Origin: Pontibacter oryzae
Lineage (GTDB): Bacteria; Bacteroidota; Bacteroidia; Cytophagales; Hymenobacteraceae
DNA length: 64,000 nucleotides
Reading direction: 5' to 3'
Assembly: GCF_003576375.1 (NCBI RefSeq)
Contig: NZ_QWGE01000006.1
Location: 1-64,000, forward strand
Position 1 is the stretch's first letter; every line of letters starts with the position of its first letter. This document shows positions 25,496-33,503 of the stretch, piece after piece. The translations under genes and the position numbers were made by a program. The notes below the pieces were generated by a model. It was not told where the DNA came from, ran no database searches, and saw nothing but the letters and a program-made list of their open reading frames with translations.

Positions 25496-26434
25496 TTAAT
25501 TGCCTTGTGTAACAATAGCACCGTTATTGTTGCCCATCTGGCTCACAGTTGTGGTGTGGCCATTACCAGTCTGATATTGGTCAGAGAAGTTGCTGTTCCC
25601 GGTCTGTGTTAAGGTTGCTGTCAGGTCTGCGCCCAATGTCTGTGTCTGAAAGCCATTGTTGCCTTCTCCGGACTGGGTCATCGAGGCCTCATTGAGGCCG
25701 CTGATGAAGCTTTGATCCTGCACAGCATAGTTAAAGTCACCATTTTGGGTAATTACAGCTGTATTGGCCCCGCTTAAGGCTTCCTGGAACTGAGAGGCAT
25801 CGTTTAAGTTGCCTACCTGAGTAATGGTAGCGCTGTTAAAGGCGGATATATCATTCTGGTTTTGTGAGGCTGTATTGGTGGAGCCGTCTTGAGAGATAAT
25901 AGCAGTGTTGCCTAGAGATATGTTGGTTTGTGTTTGCCCTGCAATGTTTGCATCACCAACCTGTGTAATAGTAGCAGAGTTATTAGCACTTGTAAAAGAC
26001 TGCACCTGAATTGCTGCATTATCCTCACCGCTTTGGCTGATGGAAGCAGTATTCTCATAGCTATTGTATGTTTGGTATTGCTCAGCCGAGTTGCGGTCGC
26101 CGCTTTGCATAATTTCTGCACGGTTAGCCTTTGCATCTCCGCCCTGGTGCTGTATGGCAGTATTGTCATCACCCATTTGCGTAGCAGAAGCTGTATTGTT
26201 GATAGCTCTTTGAATCTGAAGTATTTCAGATTGATTGCTTGAGCCATTCTGAAATACCGTAGCAGAGTTGTCTCTATTTCTTTGCTCTACATTAGAAGCA
26301 TTTGAAGCACCGTTTTGGGTTACAGTTGCCTCTTGTCTTCTGCCAGCCTGGTCTACTGTGCTTGTATTACTTTGTGCCATAGCACCAGTTGCAACTAATA
26401 TAAAAGCTGCTGCGAAAAATACGTTCTTTTTCAT
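25496..26434 (-). CDS. Large curlin-repeat protein, paralogue 2
   Basis: A 312-residue secreted protein (signal ending GAMAQS) with about 11 to 12 curlin repeats, for example ITQVGDANIAGQTQ and ISQSGEDNAAIQVQ. It has the same length as the next paralogue upstream and matches it unit by unit: both contain TQVGxxNxAxQxQ blocks in the same order and end VTQxGN-like. This points to a recent gene duplication followed by drift. As a CsgA-type subunit it should be kept unfolded in the periplasm by CsgE and exported by CsgG. It has its own terminator and about 250 bases upstream, so it can be expressed alone. Confidence 0.9.
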   Translation of the reverse strand: MKKNVFFAAAFILVATGAMAQSNTSTVDQAGRRQEATVTQNGASNASNVEQRNRDNSATVFQNGSSNQSEILQIQRAINNTASATQMGDDNTAIQHQGGDAKANRAEIMQSGDRNSAEQYQTYNSYENTASISQSGEDNAAIQVQSFTSANNSATITQVGDANIAGQTQTNISLGNTAIISQDGSTNTASQNQNDISAFNSATITQVGNLNDASQFQEALSGANTAVITQNGDFNYAVQDQSFISGLNEASMTQSGEGNNGFQTQTLGADLTATLTQTGNSNFSDQYQTGNGHTTTVSQMGNNNGAIVTQGN

Positions 26435-26590
26435 GAATCCTTTAGAAAATAGGGTATTAAGATGATTTACATTAGCATTATACTATATGTAGAAAAAAGA
26501 GTTACATGGTTAAATAAAAATATTTAACTTTTATTATTTTAATTTTAATTTAGCATATTATTAAATCTAATCAGTATAATTTTAATCATA

Positions 26591-26631
26591 AAAAAAGCGA
26601 AAGAAGTGCTCTATAAGCAATTCTTTCGCTT
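26591..26631 (-). terminator. Terminator of the third curlin gene
   Basis: GCGAAAGAA (26597-26605) pairs exactly with TTCTTTCGC (26621-26629). On the minus strand the hairpin is followed by a T run. Confidence 0.8.
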
Positions 26632-26682
26632 AGGGATTCGATAATTAAGTATAATTTTTACTTAATTATATATAATGCCAGA

Positions 26683-27621
26683 TTAGTTACCTTGCTGAAC
26701 TACGGCAGAGTTCATACCACCAGACTGAGTTACTGTAGAAGTATGGCTAAGGCCCGACTGAGTCTGTGATGAATAGTTATCGTTACCTGTTTGAGTTAAA
26801 GTAGCAGAAAGATCGCCACCTAAAGATTGAGTCTGATAACCAATGTTTCCATTTCCTGTCTGCGAAATAGAAGCCATATTGTCGCCGCTCAGGAAGCTTT
26901 GATCCTGATTAGCATAGTTGTAATCCCCTTCCTGCATGATTGTAGCAGTGTTAAAGCCACTAAGGTCTTCCTGGTACTGGTAGGCATCGTTTACATCGCC
27001 AACTTGGGTGATAGTGGCGGTGTTCAGGGCAGAAATGTTGTTCTGATACTGATAACCCCAGTTCCAGTAGCCATCCTGAGAGATGGTAGCTGTGTTGCCA
27101 AGAGAGATATTGGTCTGCTCTTGCTCTGCATCGTTGATTTCACCAACTTGTGTGATGGTTGCTGAGTTGTAAGCACTTGTAAAGGACTGCGCCTGCAAAG
27201 CACTGTTACCTTCTCCAGTCTGGTCGATAGAGGCAGCGTTCTCGTAGCTACTGAAAGTTTGGTACTGCTCAGCCGAGTTGCCGTCGCCGTCTTGCACGAT
27301 GTCTGCACGGTTACCTACCGCGTCAGCGCCCTGCTGCTGCATGGCAGAGTTGTCGTCACCTGTCTGCGTCGCAGTAGTGGTGTTGTCAAAAGCGTCCATG
27401 ATCTGATAAACGCTTGATGTGTTATTGTCGCCGTCCTGATCTACAGTAGCAGAGTTGTTGTCGTTAGACTGCTCCACATACGAGTCGTTCATAGAGCCAG
27501 CTTGCGCTATGTTAGCACTGTGATTAGTGCCTGACTGCATTACATTACTGTTGTTGCTCTGCGCCATGGCACCACCTGCCATTAGCATAAATGCTGCTGC
27601 AAAAAATAAATTCTTTTTCAT
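26683..27621 (-). CDS. Large curlin-repeat protein, paralogue 3
   Basis: A 312-residue secreted protein (signal ending GAMAQS) with about 11 to 12 curlin repeats such as QTGDDNSAMQQQ, QDGDGNSAEQYQ and QVGDVNDAYQYQ. It is richer in Asp and Tyr than paralogue 2 but aligns along its full length with it. It is the curlin closest to csgG, 330 bases downstream. Asp-rich turns could tune calcium or pH response of amyloid assembly, which is speculation. The equal length of paralogues 2 and 3 and shared signal peptide argue for tandem duplication. Confidence 0.9.
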   Translation of the reverse strand: MKKNLFFAAAFMLMAGGAMAQSNNSNVMQSGTNHSANIAQAGSMNDSYVEQSNDNNSATVDQDGDNNTSSVYQIMDAFDNTTTATQTGDDNSAMQQQGADAVGNRADIVQDGDGNSAEQYQTFSSYENAASIDQTGEGNSALQAQSFTSAYNSATITQVGEINDAEQEQTNISLGNTATISQDGYWNWGYQYQNNISALNTATITQVGDVNDAYQYQEDLSGFNTATIMQEGDYNYANQDQSFLSGDNMASISQTGNGNIGYQTQSLGGDLSATLTQTGNDNYSSQTQSGLSHTSTVTQSGGMNSAVVQQGN

Positions 27622-27950
27622 GCTTTTGTTTTTTTGATGATTAAAAAAGATTTAAGATGATTTACATAAGCAATATACCAAAATAAATAAATATAGTTAC
27701 AGAATATATGATATAATTTTATTTTTTTTATTTTAAATAATACATATCCGTTAAATCATTATTATAAAACGTTTATGAATATGCATCTTATACTATATGC
27801 TTAATTAATCTTTGCTGCACTAGGGCTCAGCTCTAAATGCACAAGCATGGAATTAAAAAAACCAAATCTAGATAGAGCGAGTTGCAGCTCCTTATATGCA
27901 TAAAAAAAGGTATGCTTGTGGCATACCTTTTTTTATGATACAGTTTAAGC
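27622..27950. other. AT-rich spacer between csgG and the curlin genes
   Basis: The spacer contains the csgG terminator (27902-27934) and an AT-rich stretch, 27650-27800, that should hold the promoter of paralogue 3. No gene or clear operator is seen. Confidence 0.5.
27902..27934. terminator. Terminator after csgG
   Basis: AAAAAAAGGTATGC pairs with GCATACCTTTTTTT around TTGTG, 17 bases past the csgG stop. Confidence 0.88.
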
Positions 27951-29357
27951 TTATTTAAATAAGCCGAAGTAATAGTTAAGCCCAAGCTTGGCCCCCCAGA
28001 AATAGTCATTAAACCTCCCGTTTTGCACCTCGTCAAACTTATCGTTCAGTAGGTAGCTGCTATAGACATTTGCATCTATTCCTAAGCGTTTGCTGGCCAT
28101 AAACTCCATGCCCACACCAGCCTTTACATAAGCATTCATGTCGCTGAGGGAGATATTATTGAGTGCATTGCTAAAACCGTCTCCAGATGCCAGGGCCCCT
28201 GCCCCAACCTGTAAGTACGGCGATTGGTTTAACCTCGGGAATAAACTGTAATTTAGATTGAGCTCGCTGAATATTATCTTTCGCTCAAAGTTTTGCTCCG
28301 TTGCCAGTTCCCCGCCACCTATGCGCAAATCCATAGAAATATTATTCCGGGTGCTGAACCGCAGACCAGTTTCCGCCATCGGCGTAATTTGCGATCCAGA
28401 ATAGTCTCCGTGGTACTGCATGGCTCCTGCAGCTAAGCTAACACCTAGCACACCGCGTCGCTGGGCCATAACCTGGCCGTGCACATCAGAGTTAGAGGCG
28501 TCCTCTTTTTCTGCCAAGTATTCTTTAATGATAGGGCTTTCCAGGTCTTCTTTATTTTTCAAGCGCCAATATCCTGAGAACAAGCCTTCAATCACCATAC
28601 TTTGGACCGCCTTATCAATGGCTTCTTTCACAGCAATCTCCGATGGCTCATTATAGGTAAAGCCTGTCTCTGCCTCCAGTAAACGCTTAAACTTAACATA
28701 CCGGAACACACCAAAATCCATAGACTGCGAAAGTATGGTTTTGGAAGTATAAACTGTTTTTAGAATCTCGCCAGTGCTTGTTGATATGGCACGCAGGTAT
28801 ACCGTAACTTTATCCTCGCGGTACTGCCCAGAGCCCCCAGCCCCGAAATAGCGGAGACCGGCACCGCCTGTTATCACGTTTGCATCATAAGAGATTATTC
28901 CCCCTTCGAGTATAATGCCTGCAAAAAGGAGAGAAGGCAAGGGAGGTTCCGGTTTTCCAGTCATCTGCTCAGCCTCAGCACGCGTGGAGCGGATAATTTT
29001 ACGCTCATTAAGCAGGTTGCCTAAGTTCTCGCGCTCGATGGGCGTGAACCAACCCGATTCTTCCAAAGACTTAAGCAGAATGGTAGTAGTGCCTTGAGTA
29101 ATGGCCGTAGACCAGCTGGCACCGGTGGCTGATGGTTTATATTGCCCTGTTTGGTCCCGGAATTTGTAGACGGCAGCTACAACCTTTTGTTGTGGGGGCG
29201 GCAGGTTTATAAGATCTTGGTTGCCTGGGGCAGGCACACCCAACGCAGCCCTGGAAGTTTGCATTGGTTGGTTGAAGTAAGGAGCGCAGCCCGATATCAG
29301 AAGCACAAGTATAAGAACCTGCGCCCCCCGCTGGTAATACGATAAGCTGTTTAGCAT
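27951..29357 (-). CDS. csgG: Curli secretion channel CsgG with a C-terminal barrel-like extension
   Basis: Outer-membrane lipoprotein pore that exports curlins. Start ATG 29357 is preferred; ATG 29378 adds seven residues. The lipobox is LISGC. The CsgG domain spans roughly residues 35-285: KVVAAVYKFRDQTGQYK, a Thr/Leu-rich LLKSLEESGWFTPIERENLGNLL-like helix, EGGIISYDANV (the loop that forms the pore) and the transmembrane hairpin region SQSMDFGVFRYVKFKRL. Enteric CsgG is about 277 residues; here roughly 180 further residues follow, with alternating aromatic strands ending YYFGLF, as in small outer-membrane barrels. The operon order csgE-csgF-csgG is conserved. The extension is the oddity. Confidence 0.9.
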   Translation of the reverse strand: MLNSLSYYQRGAQVLILVLLISGCAPYFNQPMQTSRAALGVPAPGNQDLINLPPPQQKVVAAVYKFRDQTGQYKPSATGASWSTAITQGTTTILLKSLEESGWFTPIERENLGNLLNERKIIRSTRAEAEQMTGKPEPPLPSLLFAGIILEGGIISYDANVITGGAGLRYFGAGGSGQYREDKVTVYLRAISTSTGEILKTVYTSKTILSQSMDFGVFRYVKFKRLLEAETGFTYNEPSEIAVKEAIDKAVQSMVIEGLFSGYWRLKNKEDLESPIIKEYLAEKEDASNSDVHGQVMAQRRGVLGVSLAAGAMQYHGDYSGSQITPMAETGLRFSTRNNISMDLRIGGGELATEQNFERKIIFSELNLNYSLFPRLNQSPYLQVGAGALASGDGFSNALNNISLSDMNAYVKAGVGMEFMASKRLGIDANVYSSYLLNDKFDEVQNGRFNDYFWGAKLGLNYYFGLFK

Positions 29358-29410
29358 GTAATAAGGGTATTTAAGCAATGGTAAAAGGGTAAGTGTAGAG
29401 CTGGGCCAAA

Positions 29411-29839
29411 CTAGTAGTAAGGGATAGTTACAGTAGTCTGGTTGCCGGTGCCGATATCAACAATCTGAATAATTACACCGTTTGAACCTTCCGTTACCTC
29501 GATCTGGTAATTACCAATTGTATAGCTTCCTGGCTCTAGTCCGCCCTCGCCAAACTGGCTGGTTATCAGCTGCCGCGAAAGCTGGCTTAGGATCTGCCGC
29601 TCTAAGTTGCTTTTAAAACTATCCAATGGATCCTGTTTAGATGCGCCGCTGCTTGTTAAGGCATCCGGGTCTTTTAACCTGTCCTGAGACTGTGCAGAGC
29701 TTTGAAGCCACTGGTAGTTAAATGTTTCCCCTCCAAATGCCGGGTTCACAGGCTGGTAAACAAAATCCTGGGCTTGAGCTGCGTTGCACGTTAGATAGAG
29801 CAAAGTAAAAATAAATCCGATGAGGTAAGTTTTCTTCAT
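29411..29839 (-). CDS. csgF: Curli assembly protein CsgF
   Basis: A 142-residue secreted protein with signal peptide ending AAQAQ and the conserved mature N-terminus DFVYQPVNPAFGG, which inserts into the CsgG pore, followed by LQSSAQSQD. CsgF couples the CsgG channel to nucleation of the fibre at the surface. It lies between csgE and csgG with 30 to 35 base gaps, consistent with one operon. The tail ends in a beta-strand-rich NYQIEVTEGSNGVIIQI segment. Confidence 0.93.
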   Translation of the reverse strand: MKKTYLIGFIFTLLYLTCNAAQAQDFVYQPVNPAFGGETFNYQWLQSSAQSQDRLKDPDALTSSGASKQDPLDSFKSNLERQILSQLSRQLITSQFGEGGLEPGSYTIGNYQIEVTEGSNGVIIQIVDIGTGNQTTVTIPYY

Positions 29840-29874
29840 ATAAAGGGTTATTCAAATATGGGGGTTTATACTTG

Positions 29875-30405
29875 CTAAAATAATTCACGGGCCTTCTTAC
29901 CTTCAGCTTCCAGTTGTTGCTGTAGCTGGTCTCTTACCAGAAATTCATACACTACACCGGTGGCATAAATGGCTACTTCTTCTATAAAATCATACTTTGG
30001 CTGCACTTGCTGCTCCATTATATCTTGGTCGTTTACTGCAACCTGAATAAGCGCCCCATTACCGCGGGCAGGTAGCTCTTTTATGAGTATGGTGAAGTTT
30101 TTCGCCATAGCCGGTGGCTCCCACTGGCGTTGAAAGATTTGATAAAAGTCCCGACCTATCTTGGTAATGGTCTCATCCACGATCAAGCCGTCTATCTCTA
30201 AGTCAGCTGAGTTGCGGATCGCTTGCTCAAATTTGCCTCTCTTTTCGTAAGCTTGCCGCTGTGTGTTTTCCTGCTTCACTGTGTCTTGCTTTATGTTACC
30301 CTGCAAAGTGCCGGATTGGGCAATAGCAGGCAAAAACGCTGCACTGAGCGCAAACAAGCTGAAGCTTAAAATCGAAAAGAGTACCTTTTTCTTTAATCTC
30401 AACAC
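29875..30405 (-). CDS. csgE: Curli chaperone and gate CsgE
   Basis: A 176-residue secreted protein; the signal peptide ends PAIAQS and is followed by a 30-residue Gln/Lys-rich linker. The CsgE domain runs from EIDGLIVDETITKIGRDFYQ to QVAVNDQDIMEQQVQPKYD, then AIYATGVVYEFL. CsgE caps CsgG and guides unfolded curlins into the channel. It is the first gene of csgEFG. The upstream 180 bases separate it from the regulator operon and carry that operon's terminator. Confidence 0.93.
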   Translation of the reverse strand: MLRLKKKVLFSILSFSLFALSAAFLPAIAQSGTLQGNIKQDTVKQENTQRQAYEKRGKFEQAIRNSADLEIDGLIVDETITKIGRDFYQIFQRQWEPPAMAKNFTILIKELPARGNGALIQVAVNDQDIMEQQVQPKYDFIEEVAIYATGVVYEFLVRDQLQQQLEAEGKKARELF

Positions 30406-30527
30406 AAACGGGGCATTAAATATAATACTTATAGTATATAGTGCTTATACTTCAGTTAATCAGAAAAGTTTACTTAAATATTCGAAAATTAAAATCAAAA
30501 ACAAACACAATGGTACAATTTAAAGCA

Positions 30528-30562
30528 CAAATGGCCAGACTAAATTCTAGCCTGGCCATTTG
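30528..30562. terminator. Terminator after the receiver-only regulator
   Basis: CAAATGGCCAG (30528-30538) is the exact complement of CTGGCCATTTG (30552-30562). Confidence 0.82.
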
Positions 30563-30588
30563 TATGATTTCAGGGATAAATATATTAT

Positions 30589-31008
30589 TTAGATGGCGTC
30601 CATAATTTTGATGGCAGCAGAGTAGTAGCTTTTGCCAGACTTTAGCGCTTGCAGGGCGGCGCGCAGCTCGTCCGGCTCTGAGTTTTTCAGAAGGTAACCT
30701 TTCACCCCCTCATCGAGCAGGCTCTGCACCATACCTTCATCTCCGTAAGTGGACATGATAAGGATGTTGACCCCGACATACTTCGAGAGTAGGTACCGGG
30801 AGGTGGCAACTCCATCCATTTCAGGCATTTCCAGATCCAGAATGATAACGTCTGGCAGATTCGGTTCTATTTTCTCGAGCAGTTCGGCTCCATTACTGGC
30901 GTCGGCCACCAAGGTAATTTCCTCGAAGGCCTTTAAAAGCTCCAGAACCCCCTTCCGGAACAAATTATGATCGTCAGCTATGGCCAAGCTCAGCGGCTGG
31001 TACTCCAT
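30589..31008 (-). CDS. NarL-type response regulator made of a receiver domain only
   Basis: A 139-residue protein with an intact receiver domain: acidic pair Asp12/Asp13, phospho-acceptor Asp58 in IILDLEMPEMDG, Thr/Ser near 86 and Lys108 in GYLLKNS. The sequence is of the NarL/FixJ family, which normally continues with a LuxR helix-turn-helix of about 65 residues; here it ends after YYSAAIKIMDAI and a terminator follows 27 bases later. No helix-turn-helix remnant is visible. It therefore cannot bind DNA itself and must act through a partner or as a phosphate sink. The gene overlaps its kinase by 35 bases. Confidence 0.85.
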   Translation of the reverse strand: MEYQPLSLAIADDHNLFRKGVLELLKAFEEITLVADASNGAELLEKIEPNLPDVIILDLEMPEMDGVATSRYLLSKYVGVNILIMSTYGDEGMVQSLLDEGVKGYLLKNSEPDELRAALQALKSGKSYYSAAIKIMDAI

Positions 31009-31849
31009 GTACAGTGGCAGGTTTATAGTTTGAAGTTTGTTGAGTTGTGTCTTGCAATGCTAAAACAGGTATCGAGATTTCGGCTGTGGTACCTGTACCG
31101 GGTTCAGAATGAATATGGATGCTTCCGTCTAAGAGGGCTGTACGGCTTTGCAGGCTCATAATACCCAGTCCGCCGCTTTCCTGTTGCTCTTCGCGCATGG
31201 CATCCATGTCAAACCCGATGCCATTGTCCTTATACTTAAGCAAGGTTGTAGCAACGCCAAAATGCAGGTTTATAGTAACCTGACTGGCTTGGGCATGCTT
31301 CAAGGTATTGTTGAGTAATTCCTGGACCATACGGTAAAGCAATAACTCATGTTGCGCCGGTAATCGTACATTTTTTTCATTATAATCTAGCAGGAGCTCT
31401 ATTTGCCCAGTAGCGGCCAGGGTTCTGCGCATTGCCTCAAAGGCAGGCACCAAGCCCATTTTCTCTAGAACCACCGGCATCAGGTCATGCGAAATGCGTC
31501 GGACGCTGCTTAACACGTCATCCAGCTGCTGTCTCATATTGTAAGATTTCGCCAGAAAGGTTTCATCCTCCAAGTTGGCACTAGTAACCAATTGGTGCAG
31601 GTTAAGCTTTACTACGGCCAGCATGGCGCCTACTTCATCATGCAGGTCGCGGGCTACACGGCGGCGCTCATCTTCCTGCGCCTTAAAGGTAGCCTCCAAC
31701 AGCTGGTGTTGCTTCATCAATTGCAACTGGCGCAGGTTTTCCTGGTGTTGCAGCATGCGCCGCTGGTACAGCACCACAAATACAATTATGCCAACCGCCA
31801 GGATCAGCATAACCGGTGTGATAAGTATAAGTGGGTCTAATGTTTTCAT
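30974..31849 (-). CDS. Membrane histidine kinase, NarX/LiaS (HisKA_3) type
   Basis: A 291-residue kinase with one N-terminal membrane helix (residues 8-27), a coiled linker and the HisKA_3 dimerisation motif ARDLHDEVGAML with phospho-acceptor His70. The ATPase domain shows ELLNNTLKHAQAS (N box), DNGIGFD (G1) and GGLGIMSLQSR, followed by GTGTTAEI. No periplasmic sensor domain exists, so the signal probably comes from the membrane partner encoded immediately upstream, whose stop overlaps this start by four bases. It phosphorylates the adjacent receiver. The set lies directly upstream of csgE on the same strand and may control curli. Confidence 0.9.
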   Translation of the reverse strand: MKTLDPLILITPVMLILAVGIIVFVVLYQRRMLQHQENLRQLQLMKQHQLLEATFKAQEDERRRVARDLHDEVGAMLAVVKLNLHQLVTSANLEDETFLAKSYNMRQQLDDVLSSVRRISHDLMPVVLEKMGLVPAFEAMRRTLAATGQIELLLDYNEKNVRLPAQHELLLYRMVQELLNNTLKHAQASQVTINLHFGVATTLLKYKDNGIGFDMDAMREEQQESGGLGIMSLQSRTALLDGSIHIHSEPGTGTTAEISIPVLALQDTTQQTSNYKPATVHGVPAAELGHS

Positions 31850-32508
31850 GTAGCAGCGGTACGGTTAAGGGCCATGGCTAGTATAACCCGAAACAAAATG
31901 TTCAACACAAGAATTACGGAAATGCAGATGCGCGCCGTATCGTAAGACGCAGCCAAAGCCTCGTTAAATAGACTGTACGCCATTGCCGTGCCTGCCTGGT
32001 ATATAATGATGCCGCAGCTCAAAACGAACATAGGGTCTGTATCTAGATAAGTATGCTTTAAGTCGTGGGCGGCCTGATAAAAGTAAATCAGCGCCATAGT
32101 TACAAGCACCACTGCACTGATGGTATGTGGAAAGGAGTTCATCTGTGTTAGGCTCTCCCCCCATACCATGCTATAAATGCTAACCCCCAGCACAACTAGA
32201 AGCGCTGCGCAAATAGCTCTTCTGTATAACTTACTTCTAGTATAACAGTAATATATAGAGCCTATTATTAATGACTCTAAAGGCGTATATACATGATTGA
32301 TCCAGTGGTTATTTCCTGTTCCTAGGTAAACTGTTAATTGGCTAATCATTTCAACTAACGCAATAACCACAACATATAAAAGTAGCAGCTTATATAGTAA
32401 GCTGCTACTTTTATTAATAATAAATATCCCTATAGATAGCGGTACCACAAAGCTGAAAGAAGATATTTCTATTAACCATGGGTAAACCTGCCGGAGGTAA
32501 AATTCCAT
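31846..32508 (-). CDS. Polytopic membrane protein of the regulator operon
   Basis: A 220-residue protein with about six to seven membrane helices and short loops (for example around residues 16-34, 40-60, 72-90, 97-113, 127-145, 155-175 and 190-212). I do not recognise a named family; the size and layout resemble 7TM sensor modules that work with kinases lacking sensor domains. The start at 32508 is fixed by TAATG overlap with the preceding gene's stop; a longer frame would run deep into that gene. The stop overlaps the kinase start. Tight coupling on both sides supports a sensor role for the kinase, by inference. Confidence 0.75.
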   Translation of the reverse strand: MEFYLRQVYPWLIEISSFSFVVPLSIGIFIINKSSSLLYKLLLLYVVVIALVEMISQLTVYLGTGNNHWINHVYTPLESLIIGSIYYCYTRSKLYRRAICAALLVVLGVSIYSMVWGESLTQMNSFPHTISAVVLVTMALIYFYQAAHDLKHTYLDTDPMFVLSCGIIIYQAGTAMAYSLFNEALAASYDTARICISVILVLNILFRVILAMALNRTAAT

Positions 32509-32837
32509 TAGCCGTTTAGCTTGCTTAAAACGCAATCCGGTGGGCACACCTTCGAGAAGTCTGCAATTGTGCCATCTACCATATCTTCACCTTCGGCAGT
32601 AGCGCCTACCAAGATAATTTGTTTTTGCCCGTCGTCGTTGTTGGCATGGTACATCCGGATGCCCATGCACCCCTCCTGGTCAAGGATTTCTTGGAGGATT
32701 TCGCGCCCGAAAAAATGCGCCTTAATTTTTTGTCCGTCATGATTCTCAGAAGAAATCTTCTCCCGATAATTTTTGGTCCATTGGGCGGCAGTGTTCAGTT
32801 CAATAGCTGCGCCTTCGGTTCCGTCGTACTTTGGCAT
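32508..32837 (-). CDS. Small conserved Bacteroidota protein of unknown function
   Basis: A 109-residue soluble protein without signal peptide. It contains TAAQWTKNYRE, KAHFFGREILQEILDQEGCMGIRMYHAN and a C-terminal CPPDC. The pattern GHFFGxxxxxxIL-QxGCMGIRxY belongs, as far as I recall, to a small family common in gliding or surface-associated Bacteroidota and often paired with signalling genes. No catalytic motif is evident; the spaced cysteines could bind metal or form a redox pair. It is the first gene of a four-gene unit with the membrane protein, kinase and receiver. Confidence 0.75.
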   Translation of the reverse strand: MPKYDGTEGAAIELNTAAQWTKNYREKISSENHDGQKIKAHFFGREILQEILDQEGCMGIRMYHANNDDGQKQIILVGATAEGEDMVDGTIADFSKVCPPDCVLSKLNG

Positions 32838-32937
32838 AATTTGGTTGGCTTAAAGTTTGAGACTTAAATATAGCTAATTATTAATTTAAAGTAAACGATA
32901 TTAATGTCTTAACTTCCAGCCAGGCCAACCAAATAAT

Positions 32938-32949
32938 ACTTCTAGAAGT
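32938..32949. repeat. Perfect 12-base palindrome in the divergent gap
   Basis: ACTTCTAGAAGT lies between the divergent regulator operon and thioredoxin gene, about 100 bases before the former and 160 before the latter. An operator is possible. Confidence 0.35.
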
Positions 32950-33002
32950 CATATTTAGGTGGCAGCATACTTCTTGTTTCAGAAACAGAGCTAGGAGTTG
33001 AT

Positions 33003-33010
33003 TAACTTTG
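33003..33010 (+). promoter_or_regulatory. Candidate -7 element of thioredoxin
   Basis: TAACTTTG matches TAnnTTTG. A TTG at 32974-32976 is 26 bases upstream, a little beyond the usual spacing. The transcript would have a leader of about 80 bases. Confidence 0.45.
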
Positions 33011-33097
33011 GCGGCCGGCATAGGGCGGCGCAATTTCAAGCTGCAACAATACCCTGAAGCAATGCCGTATTACAAGAAAAAACTTAATTGAGATACT

Positions 33098-33403
33098 ATG
33101 GCAAAGAAATCGTTTAACGAACTTATAAACAGCCCGGGAATGCCGGTTCTGGTGGATTTTTATGCCGATTGGTGCGGCCCATGCAAAGCCATGAGCCCTG
33201 TGGTAGAGCAAGTGGCCAGCCAATTTAATGGCAAAGTAAAGGTCATCAAAGTAAACATCGACAGTAACCAGGCGGCTGCCTCACAGTTTAGGGTGCAGGG
33301 TGTGCCAACCTTCATCATCTTTCATAAAGGCCAGCAAGTATGGCGGCAGTCGGGGGCTATGCCTGCACAACAGCTATCTAAAGCCATACAGCAATTTATC
33401 TGA
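33098..33403 (+). CDS. trxA: Thioredoxin
   Basis: A 101-residue cytosolic thioredoxin with the active site WCGPC (Cys26 and Cys29), the preceding VDFYADW, the cis-proline strand VQGVPTFIIF and a C-terminal helix. It reduces protein disulfides, including ribonucleotide reductase and peroxiredoxins. There is no signal peptide. It stands alone, ending in a long hairpin that separates it from a convergent kinase gene. Confidence 0.95.
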   Translation: MAKKSFNELINSPGMPVLVDFYADWCGPCKAMSPVVEQVASQFNGKVKVIKVNIDSNQAAASQFRVQGVPTFIIFHKGQQVWRQSGAMPAQQLSKAIQQFI

Positions 33404-33445
33404 TGCTAAAGTACCGCTGGCTTCAAGAATAGGCAACATTATAAT

Positions 33446-33503
33446 AAACTGAATTTATACTTGGGCTAGGGTATTTGCTTTAACTTAAGTATAAATTCAG
33501 TTT
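33446..33503. terminator. Bidirectional terminator with AAGTATA arms
   Basis: A perfect 17-base inverted repeat (33446-33462 with 33487-33503) lies between convergent thioredoxin and kinase genes and overlaps the last codons of the kinase. The inner ends are TATACTT and AAGTATA, an inverted pair of the enriched heptamer. Confidence 0.75.

Noticed and set aside
24000..27600. Regularly spaced repeats that could suggest a CRISPR array or other DNA repeat array
   Set aside because: The periodicity follows codons of the curlin repeat (QSGDNNxAxQxQ) inside three open reading frames; repeat units vary at third positions and no spacers of constant unique sequence exist.
30589..30640. Frameshift hiding the missing helix-turn-helix of the receiver
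   Set aside because: No helix-turn-helix codons were seen in any frame after the stop, and a terminator hairpin begins within 30 bases.
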